DNA of 31,724 bases from a virus: positions 1 to 31,724 of the IMG/VR virus record IMGVR_UViG_3300025697_001371; one strand, written 5' to 3'. Made by a program: the position numbers and the translations under genes. Positions within the stretch are counted from its first letter, which is position 1, and each line of letters opens with the position of its first letter. Below the pieces are notes generated by a model, which was given only the letters and a program-made list of their open reading frames with translations, made no database searches and was not told the DNA's origin. Below are positions 1 through 6,008 of the stretch, piece after piece.

Positions 1-60
1 TATAAACTCTGAATGGGGGTGCTACATCACCCCCAACCCTTAACCTTATGTAGGAGGTAG
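1..60 (+). promoter_or_regulatory. HNH-leader pseudoknot RNA element, copy 1 (5' end cut by window)
   Basis: Leader of the first HNH gene. Stem GGGGGTG (15-21) pairs with CACCCCC (28-34). The loop CTACAT (22-27) is the exact reverse complement of ATGTAG (48-53), whose last two bases are part of the Shine-Dalgarno AGGAGG (52-57), so hairpin loop and SD-proximal segment can form an H-type pseudoknot. ACTCT at 6-10 matches the 3' strand of the upstream hairpin seen whole in copies at 12106 and 17216; its partner lies outside the window. The linker ACCCTTAACC between the two pairing segments is conserved. A role in limiting translation of the endonuclease is inferred. Confidence 0.75.
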
Positions 61-64
61 TGAG

Positions 65-1216
65 ATGGGAAAGAGATTAACTATTGAGTATGTTAAGGCA
101 GAGACTAAAAGACTGACAGATGGGAAATATGAATGTCTTAGTGATGAGTATAAAAATGCTCGCGGTAAATTATTATTTACTTGTTCAAGAGGAAAGTTTC
201 TTCTGAGTTGGAAGGGCTTTCAGAATGGGCGTAAGGGAAGATATAGGATTGATGGTGTAGATACCCAAAAGTTGACTATAGAATATGTTAAAGAAGAGAC
301 TCTAAGACTAACTAATGGAAAATGCGAGTGTATTAGCGATGAATATGTTGATAGTTCCTTTAAATTAGCAATTAGGTGTAAGTGTGGGTATGTTTATCAC
401 CCTACGTGGGGTAATTTTCAGCAGGGATCTAGATGTTGGAAGTGTTTTGGTAAAAAGAAGAAAACAATAGAGTATATTATGGGGTATGCTGCAAGTAGAG
501 GATATGAACTTCTATCTAGAAAGTATGCTAATAGCAAAACTCCTTTAGTATTTAAATGTCCTAAAGGACATACTTATAAAGCTATGTGGAATGTATTTCA
601 GCAAGGACGCAATTGTTCAGAATGTAATAGAGAGAGGAAGAGTGGAAGCACTAGTCCTAATTACAAAGGTGGAGTAGCTAAATTAAACGTACCGCTATAT
701 GATACTTATGCTTCACAAATAGAGTTTTGTGAGGAAGTAAGACGAAATCCAGACAATGAAGATTGGTTGCAGGTTAGATGTACTAATTGTAATGAGTGGT
801 TTATGCCTAAAACTACTAAGGTACAATCTAGAATAGACGGAATAAAAAGTATTGGCAGGGGTGAAAATAGATTCTATTGCTCAGATGAATGCAAACACTC
901 CTGCTCTATATTCGGTCAACACGAATGGCCAAAAGGCTTCAAACCAGAGCCAACACGAGACTCCGCATTACAGAGAGAATGGCGAAATCTCCTTTTGGAA
1001 GAAAGAGGTTATAAATGTGAGAAGTGTGGTAGAACAGATGTACCAATTTTTGCTCATCATATTGATCCTGTTAAGTGTGCTCCTATGTTTGCGACCGACC
1101 TTGATAACGGTATCTTACTCTGTGAAGAATGTCACGACGGAGCCCACTCACTACCAAACTGCTCAACTACAGAACTACGAAACTACGAATTTGATCCAAC
1201 ATCTATATATCTTTAA
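65..1216 (+). CDS. Free-standing HNH homing endonuclease, three zinc modules (copy 1)
   Basis: Predicted intergenic homing endonuclease of 383 residues that would nick or cut phage DNA and promote its own spread. Three N-terminal repeats (about residues 5-62, 70-127, 134-188) share the pattern TIEYV, then LLS.EY.N, then C..GH....W..F..G..C..C, and look like small zinc-binding DNA-contact modules. Next comes a conserved block with PLYDTYA and EEVRR, a zinc ribbon (C239/C242 with C272/C276), and a C-terminal HNH nuclease: CEKC at 318-321, HH at 331-332, CEECH at 353-357, H361. The first repeat is degenerate: GH is replaced by GK and the closing CxxC is missing. AGGAGG lies 7 nt before the ATG and is tied into the leader pseudoknot. 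It is the most diverged of the five copies here. Confidence 0.85.
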   Translation: MGKRLTIEYVKAETKRLTDGKYECLSDEYKNARGKLLFTCSRGKFLLSWKGFQNGRKGRYRIDGVDTQKLTIEYVKEETLRLTNGKCECISDEYVDSSFKLAIRCKCGYVYHPTWGNFQQGSRCWKCFGKKKKTIEYIMGYAASRGYELLSRKYANSKTPLVFKCPKGHTYKAMWNVFQQGRNCSECNRERKSGSTSPNYKGGVAKLNVPLYDTYASQIEFCEEVRRNPDNEDWLQVRCTNCNEWFMPKTTKVQSRIDGIKSIGRGENRFYCSDECKHSCSIFGQHEWPKGFKPEPTRDSALQREWRNLLLEERGYKCEKCGRTDVPIFAHHIDPVKCAPMFATDLDNGILLCEECHDGAHSLPNCSTTELRNYEFDPTSIYL

Positions 1217-1246
1217 AGCTACACTATAAATGTCGAGATATTCTTC

Positions 1247-1284
1247 TATTGCGACATAATGATCGTTATATTGCGACATAATGA
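1247..1284. repeat. Two direct copies of TATTGCGACATAATGA
   Basis: The 16-mer occurs exactly at 1247-1262 and 1269-1284, a 22-bp period (about two helical turns). A weak inverted relative, TGTCGAGATA, lies at 1231-1240. The repeats sit between HNH 1 and the tRNA, the only clear non-coding gap in that part. The spacing would suit a protein operator on one face of the DNA; no convincing -35/-10 pair could be read through them, so function is unknown. Confidence 0.6.
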
Positions 1285-1303
1285 CTATTTAAAACAACAT
1301 TTT

Positions 1304-1377
1304 CGCGGGTTGGTCAAGGAGTAAGATGGTGGTCTCATAAGCCACAGTCAGGGGTGCAAATCCTCTACCCGCTTCCA
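1304..1377 (+). tRNA. tRNA with CAT anticodon (Met, initiator-like, or Ile2)
   Basis: The 74-nt cloverleaf folds by eye. Acceptor CGCGGGT pairs with ACCCGCT except C1 against U72; there is a 3-bp D stem with GG in the loop. Anticodon stem GTGGT/GCCAC encloses loop CTCATAA (anticodon CAT at 1336-1338). T stem AGGGG/CCTCT follows, then discriminator T and encoded CCA (1375-1377). The unpaired 1-72 position recalls initiator tRNAs (C1 x A72 in bacterial fMet), but the three G:C anticodon-stem pairs of fMet are absent. The T loop reads TGC rather than TTC. A lysidine-modified Ile2 tRNA reading ATA, a codon used heavily by this phage, is the main alternative. The portal start lies 18 nt after CCA. 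Confidence 0.82.
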
Positions 1378-1395
1378 AAAAGGAATGATATAAAT

Positions 1396-2931
1396 ATGGC
1401 AGATGTTAAATTGAGTGAGCGCACCCATCCACTTTATGATGATAATATAGACAATTGGGATTTGTATAAAGATGCGGCTAAAGGTGGAGAGAGCTTCATC
1501 ACAGATGAGAACCTGTTCTCTCACAGGTTGGAAGATAGCACTGATTACTCTGACCGTCTCGATAGGGCTTTTTTCTTAAATCTATGTGATCTCCTTCCAA
1601 CTATCTATAACAACTACATATTTCGCACTTCTGTAGAAAGAGCTCCGAATCCAGACTTAGCACCATTCCGCCTTAACGCAGATGGTAGAGGTACACCAAT
1701 CAGCGAATTAGTGAGACGCGCAGGCTATTTCGCATCCACATTCGGAGTCATCCACTGCCTAGTTGACATGCCCATATCGCCTAAGCGGAAAATGTCAAAA
1801 GCCGATGTGCGAAATGGGAATATCAATCCGTATGGCAGTATTATATATCCGCACCAGCTAAGAGATTGGTCGCTTGATAAAGAAGGACGATTCCGATGGG
1901 TGATCATAGAATCAGTTTTCTACAGAGACTTGGACCCAACGGTAGAGAGAGAAGAGGAGCTTCACTATAAGCTTATCACTACAGAAAATTGGGAGATCCA
2001 GAATGAAGATGGTGAGTCAGTAAAGTTTGATGACGGTACCCCTTCGAAAGGGGATAACCCGTTAGGGGTGGTTCCCATTGCGACAATGTATCACACAGCC
2101 AATTATGGTGATGACAAAATTGGCGAGTCGCTGATAAAGGACGTTGTATTCATAAATAGAGAGATAATGAATTTCTGTTCTCTCATATCAGAAAGTATTG
2201 CACGCCAGGCATTTAGCCAATTGGTGGTTCCCGATGATGGCTCATTGGCCGAGGCCGCAGAGGACGGAACGGCTAATCCGTTAGTAAAACTTGGTACGTC
2301 ATCCGTGTGGACTTATAGTTCAGAATCACGCACTATGCCTGCTTACATTTCTCCAGACGCAGAAATTATAGCAACAGTATGGAGATTGACGACTGATCTG
2401 GTGAAAGAGTGTTTTCGCCTTGCTTCACTTGTTGGTGGAACTTCAGATCTTTACACCCAGTCTTCAGGTCGTCAGTCACAGATGAGCTTTATGGGGGTGA
2501 ATGCAGCCCTGAGTGATAAAGCTATGTCTTATCAGAAATTTGAAAACAGCCTCTCTAAGTTAGCTCTTATGCAGCTTGGTAAGGATGTTGAGAGTTTTGA
2601 AGAAGTTAAGTATCCAACCAGTTTTGATATTGCAGCTCTTGAAGAGGAACTTCTAAACTATATGAATATTATGGAGCATAATTTTTCACCAGTTCTCAAC
2701 AAAACCATACAGAAGAATATAGTGCGAAGAGTTATACCCACCAGTCCTCAAAGTGTTCGTACTGAGATAGAAAATGAGATTGATAGTGGAGACGGCATAG
2801 TTGAACCTGTTGCAGCTAATACAGATAACCTTACAGATGAGCGTGGTAATCCAAATACAGACTTAGGTAAAACTACCAAGACTAGTGAACAAAAAACTAA
2901 AGAAGGAACAAGTCATAGAAAAGAGAAATAA
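1396..2931 (+). CDS. Phage portal protein
   Basis: Likely portal: the dodecameric ring at the capsid vertex through which DNA is packaged and the tail attached. The product of about 511 residues has the look of DUF4055/SPP1-type portals: a mixed alpha/beta body and a long middle helix region (IGESLIKDVVFINREIMN and following). A segment after it reads LASLVGGTSDLYTQSSGRQS, and the C-terminal tail is low-complexity, acidic to Lys-rich. Position agrees: first structural gene, ahead of scaffold and capsid. The frame is open from 1354, but that part lies inside the tRNA, so I take ATG 1396 (MADVKLSERTHP), preceded by AAAAAGGA. Assignment rests on fold-like features and synteny rather than a catalytic motif. 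Confidence 0.75.
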   Translation: MADVKLSERTHPLYDDNIDNWDLYKDAAKGGESFITDENLFSHRLEDSTDYSDRLDRAFFLNLCDLLPTIYNNYIFRTSVERAPNPDLAPFRLNADGRGTPISELVRRAGYFASTFGVIHCLVDMPISPKRKMSKADVRNGNINPYGSIIYPHQLRDWSLDKEGRFRWVIIESVFYRDLDPTVEREEELHYKLITTENWEIQNEDGESVKFDDGTPSKGDNPLGVVPIATMYHTANYGDDKIGESLIKDVVFINREIMNFCSLISESIARQAFSQLVVPDDGSLAEAAEDGTANPLVKLGTSSVWTYSSESRTMPAYISPDAEIIATVWRLTTDLVKECFRLASLVGGTSDLYTQSSGRQSQMSFMGVNAALSDKAMSYQKFENSLSKLALMQLGKDVESFEEVKYPTSFDIAALEEELLNYMNIMEHNFSPVLNKTIQKNIVRRVIPTSPQSVRTEIENEIDSGDGIVEPVAANTDNLTDERGNPNTDLGKTTKTSEQKTKEGTSHRKEK

Positions 2932-2937
2932 CAATCT

Positions 2938-3009
2938 GGGGGTAAGAGTCCTGCAGGCTCTGTATGAGGGTGCTATACCACCCTCAACCCTTTAACCTTG
3001 TATAGGAGG
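2938..3009 (+). promoter_or_regulatory. HNH-leader pseudoknot RNA element, copy 2
   Basis: Begins GGGTAAGAGTC just after the portal stop. First hairpin AGAGTC (2945-2950)/GGCTCT (2956-2961), including a U.G where other copies have U-A. Second hairpin GAGGGTG (2966-2972)/CACCCTC (2979-2985): relative to the other copies G-C is replaced by A-T on both strands, a compensatory change. Loop CTATAC (2973-2978) is the reverse complement of GTATAG (3000-3005), which runs into the SD AGGAGG (3004-3009). GGGT at the 5' end can pair with ACCC (2987-2990) to close an outer helix. Confidence 0.8.
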
Positions 3010-3016
3010 AATTGGT

Positions 3017-4102
3017 ATGTATTATGGGAATGAAAGAAAAACTATAGGAGAGGTTAGGAGTTATGTTGAAAGTAGGGGGGATGAGCTTCTATCGAAGGAA
3101 TATAGGAATAATAAGACTTCTATAGAGATTAAATGTGGAGATAGGGGGCATATTTTTCAAAGGAGTTTGGGTAGTTATAGAATAAGTGGATGTACAAAAT
3201 GTAATAAACTTAAACCTATCGAAGAAATTAGGGAGTATATTGAAGGTGAGGGATATACACTTCTGTCTAATGAGTATGTTAATAGTAAAACTGTATTATG
3301 GATGAGATGTCCTGAAGGACATGAGTTTCCTATGCGGTGGAATAATTTTCAGTGTGGGCAGAGATGTCCAGAACGCATAAAGAATAAAAAGAAGACATTA
3401 GAGGAAGTTAGAGAATACATTGAGAGTGAGGGGTATAAACTTTTATCTAATGAGTATGTTAATAGTAGTACTCATTTGAGATTGAAATGTGGTCGTGGAC
3501 ACGAATTCCCCATGACTTGGAATGATTTCCAGAGTGGAACTAGATGTCCTATAGATGCAAATGAGGATCGTACTGGGGATAAGAGTTACCTTTGGAAAGG
3601 TGGGGTTGATAAATTAAATATCCCTTTATATGATACCTACGCACACCAAATTGATTTCTGTGAAGAAGTGCGAAGAGATCCAGATAATGAGGATTGGTTG
3701 CAGGTTCGATGCACAAATTGTAATGAATGGTTTATGCCAACACTTACTGCTACTAAAAATAGAGTTAGTGCTACTAAAAATAATGGTGGTCTTAGATTCT
3801 ATTGCTCAGACAAATGTAAACACTCATGTTCAATTTATGGGCAGAAGAAATTCCCAAAAGGGCAAAATCCAAATGAGGAGAGACCTTCTCAAAGGGAATG
3901 GGCCAATTTGGTGAAAGAGAGAGATAACTATATTTGTCAACGATGTGGAGAAACAGAGAATCTAAAAGCACATCATATGGAAGGCATTCTCCAGAACCCA
4001 CTTATGTCCGCAGATGTTGATATAGGTATTACATTATGTGAGGGGTGCCATTACAAAGCACACAAAGGTGAGGGTTGTACCTATCATGATATGCAGTGTT
4101 AA
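3017..4102 (+). CDS. Free-standing HNH homing endonuclease, three zinc modules (copy 2)
   Basis: Same architecture as the gene at 65, 361 residues. Modules at about residues 8-63, 67-118 and 127-178, then the PLYDTYAHQID/EEVRRDPDNEDWLQ block, zinc ribbon C232/C235 with C263/C267, and HNH nuclease with CQRC at 307-310, HH at 319-320 and CEGCH at 341-345. Modules 2 and 3 each keep the first CPEGH-type half but end in CPER and CPID, losing the last cysteine, so zinc binding there may be weakened or completed by another ligand. The gene sits between portal and the small zinc-ribbon gene. SD AGGAGG is 7 nt before ATG. It has no visible frameshift and is likely intact. Confidence 0.85.
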   Translation: MYYGNERKTIGEVRSYVESRGDELLSKEYRNNKTSIEIKCGDRGHIFQRSLGSYRISGCTKCNKLKPIEEIREYIEGEGYTLLSNEYVNSKTVLWMRCPEGHEFPMRWNNFQCGQRCPERIKNKKKTLEEVREYIESEGYKLLSNEYVNSSTHLRLKCGRGHEFPMTWNDFQSGTRCPIDANEDRTGDKSYLWKGGVDKLNIPLYDTYAHQIDFCEEVRRDPDNEDWLQVRCTNCNEWFMPTLTATKNRVSATKNNGGLRFYCSDKCKHSCSIYGQKKFPKGQNPNEERPSQREWANLVKERDNYICQRCGETENLKAHHMEGILQNPLMSADVDIGITLCEGCHYKAHKGEGCTYHDMQC

Positions 4103-4118
4103 ATGGAGAATATAACCT

Positions 4119-4268
4119 ATGAGATGTTTTCAATGTGGAAATAAAGCCACCATTAAAGACACAGATCCGTACCTTGATGAGTTTCTAGAATTGTTGGAGA
4201 AAGATGAAGAAAACAAAGAAGAATGGTGGTGTGAAGACTGTTATCAGGATAGATTAGATAGCATTTAA
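4119..4268 (+). CDS. Small zinc-ribbon-like protein (49 aa)
   Basis: A short acidic protein beginning MRCFQCGNKATIK and ending with a WWCEDCYQDR segment. Two CxxC knuckles separated by about 37 mostly acidic residues suggest one structural zinc site. A GGAG motif lies just before the ATG, and the gene fits between HNH 2 and the next small gene without overlap. Similar tiny zinc-ribbon proteins are common among phage late genes; no specific role can be assigned. It could be a head-assembly accessory or a remnant, but intact start, SD and spacing argue that it is expressed. Confidence 0.65.
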   Translation: MRCFQCGNKATIKDTDPYLDEFLELLEKDEENKEEWWCEDCYQDRLDSI

Positions 4269-4291
4269 TAATTTACAGTTCGGAGGATAAC

Positions 4292-4513
4292 ATGGCATCA
4301 ATGACAGTTGAAGACAGGAAATGGAGAGCAGAATCAGATGCTTATGCCTTAATGGAAGCAGAGGCTATTAGAGCAGACAAATCTAGAATGAATGCTGCTC
4401 TTAAGGAGGCCAAGAAATTAGCTGTCAAGAAGGAAAAAGAGGTTAAAGCTATAAAGAAGGTTGCTAATAAGAAGCCTATTAAAAATAAAAAACAAGCAAG
4501 GAAAAGGAAATAA
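4292..4513 (+). CDS. Small helical basic phage protein, function unknown
   Basis: 73 residues, strongly helical: an N-terminal part with alternating acid and Arg (VEDRKWRAESDAY), then a Lys-rich tail (about residues 42-73) that ends KKQARKRK. SD CGGAGG lies 8 nt before ATG. It is directly followed by the scaffold gene (27 nt gap). Small basic proteins immediately upstream of scaffold are frequent in siphophage head clusters, but I recognise no family. A nucleic-acid-binding or scaffold-associated role would be speculation based on charge and position. Confidence 0.65.
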   Translation: MASMTVEDRKWRAESDAYALMEAEAIRADKSRMNAALKEAKKLAVKKEKEVKAIKKVANKKPIKNKKQARKRK

Positions 4514-4540
4514 TAATCTATTGGAGGATAAAAGAATAAT

Positions 4541-5458
4541 ATGACAGACGAAGAGAAAGCAGCTCAGGCTGAGGCGGAGGCTAAAGCAGAAGCTGAAGAG
4601 AAAGAAGCGGATGCTAAAAAGAAAAAAGAAGGGAAAGACGAAGATATTGATTCCCTAAAAGAAGAACTTAAAAAGGTAATTGGACAAAGGGATTCTGCAA
4701 AAACAGATAAACGTAAGCTTAAAAAAGACTTGGATGATATCAGGAGTACTATAAAAGATATTCCAGATAAATCTGATATTGAGACAATGATTGAAGAGCT
4801 TAAAGATCTCAAAGAGTATAAAACTGGAGTAACCGAAAAAGAGGAAGAGGACAAACTCAAGAATGCAGATGAGTTTGAAAGGAAGTCATTAGAGTTTGAA
4901 AGACAATTCAATAAGCTGAAAGATAAGATGGCTAGTGAGACAACTGCTCTTTCCTCTAAAGTTGAAGAAAAAGAAAAAGAATTAGAACAAAAAGAAGAGC
5001 ATATAAATCTTTTGAGAGGAGCTAAGCTTGAGAATGAGATTACTAAAGTGGCTGTAAAACATAAGGCACTTAATCCATCTCAGGTCGTTAGGCTGCTTGA
5101 GAGAGAATTTAGTTACGACTCGGATTTGGATAAATTCGTTTTTTTGGAACGTGATGCTAAAGGTAAATTGAAGGATGAGAAGACTGTCGAGGAGAGGGTC
5201 GAAGACTTTCTATCAGATGAGGACAATGAGAATTTGATAGAAGCTACGATCAATACGGAGGGCACCGGAACCAAGCAGTCAGAGACGTCTACAACTACTA
5301 AGAGCACACAAAAGCAGACAGATGGCTATGACCCAAAAGATGAGGCTCTTATCAAAGAGGCCGATTTCAAGCGACTTAGTGTTGAGGATTTAATTGATAC
5401 TAAGAAGCTGAGGGATGCTAAATTTGCTGCAATTGAAGAGAAAAGAAAGAACTTATAA
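4541..5458 (+). CDS. Capsid scaffolding protein
   Basis: 305 residues, almost entirely charged helix. Residues 1-40 are Ala/Glu/Lys-rich; long coiled coil spans roughly residues 35-165; then comes a compact part (HKALNPSQVVRLLEREF) and a variable Ser/Thr/Lys linker. The final segment reads DPKDEALIKEADFKRLSVED and is followed by a basic C-terminus. This layout, with the position just before decoration protein and major capsid, is that of a phage scaffold that chaperones shell assembly and is removed or cleaved later. The basic C-terminus is the usual coat-binding end in P22-like scaffolds; applying that here is inference. No protease motif is seen. ATG chosen for SD GGAGG 12 nt upstream. Confidence 0.8.
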   Translation: MTDEEKAAQAEAEAKAEAEEKEADAKKKKEGKDEDIDSLKEELKKVIGQRDSAKTDKRKLKKDLDDIRSTIKDIPDKSDIETMIEELKDLKEYKTGVTEKEEEDKLKNADEFERKSLEFERQFNKLKDKMASETTALSSKVEEKEKELEQKEEHINLLRGAKLENEITKVAVKHKALNPSQVVRLLEREFSYDSDLDKFVFLERDAKGKLKDEKTVEERVEDFLSDEDNENLIEATINTEGTGTKQSETSTTTKSTQKQTDGYDPKDEALIKEADFKRLSVEDLIDTKKLRDAKFAAIEEKRKNL

Positions 5459-5524
5459 AGTCAATTTCCGGATGGTCTTTAGCTTTATGGTTTAAGCTCT
5501 AGAATAAAGGATGGTGAATATATA

Positions 5525-5992
5525 ATGGCGGAAATTCGCTATGGAATAAGGGAAGGTGATGGCAAGGGTAGAGAATATCCTGTAGCCAGCAGCCAAGTAT
5601 TTTATCGTAGAGGTGGAAAGTTTGTATTTATGGACAGCACTGGTGCTGTTACATTAGCAGACTGTAATGCAGCTACTACGGTAATGGGTTGGGCAGTAAC
5701 GCCCAAGGATGATAGTGGGCAGGCTTATTGGACTTCTAGTTCAACAGCCAAGGCTGATCGAGTATTTGTTATATACGATCTCGCTAACGGTGTTTTTGAA
5801 ATGCCGTGTTCGGATACCTCACTAACGGCCACTAACGTGGGCCAGGGAGCTGCAATTGTAACTTCTGGTGGTATGCAGTATGCCGATATCGGCAACACCG
5901 CATCTGTTGAGATGCTGACTGTTGTTGACTTCGATGACACGAATGACACAGTATTCGTGAAAGTAAAGCCCAAATATTGGGAAAATGTATAA
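5525..5992 (+). CDS. Head decoration / DUF2190-like protein
   Basis: 155 residues, mostly beta-rich with small residues and alternating hydrophobics (VFYRRGGKFVFMDSTGAV, GWAVTPKDDSGQAYWT). No membrane segment or catalytic motif. The gene sits between scaffold and major capsid, where tailed phages usually encode a capsid cement or decoration protein. DUF2190 is the closest family I can suggest from pattern and length, without a search. The 66-nt gap before it contains a small AGCTT/AAGCT hairpin. The capsid SD (GGGAGGTG) begins right after the stop, so the two are co-transcribed and probably coordinately translated. Confidence 0.6.
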   Translation: MAEIRYGIREGDGKGREYPVASSQVFYRRGGKFVFMDSTGAVTLADCNAATTVMGWAVTPKDDSGQAYWTSSSTAKADRVFVIYDLANGVFEMPCSDTSLTATNVGQGAAIVTSGGMQYADIGNTASVEMLTVVDFDDTNDTVFVKVKPKYWENV

Positions 5993-6008
5993 GGGAGGTG
6001 TTTAGAGT

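Noticed and set aside
1-60. HEARO/omega RNA of an IscB-type element as an explanation for the HNH leaders
   Set aside because: The proteins have no RuvC parts, the leader is only about 70 nt, and its fold (loop pairing to the SD) differs from what is known of HEARO RNAs.
1247-1300. Sigma70 promoter within the TATTGCGACATAATGA repeats
   Set aside because: TTGCGA boxes have no acceptable -10 hexamer at 16-18 bp.
1354-1395. Upstream start of the portal reading frame
   Set aside because: These codons lie inside the tRNA 3' half and lack an SD; ATG 1396 has both spacing and SD.
4564-4911. Minus-strand reading frames opposite scaffold and other genes
   Set aside because: Low-complexity complements of Lys/Glu-rich coding DNA, without SD sites or recognisable domains; all clear genes are on the + strand.
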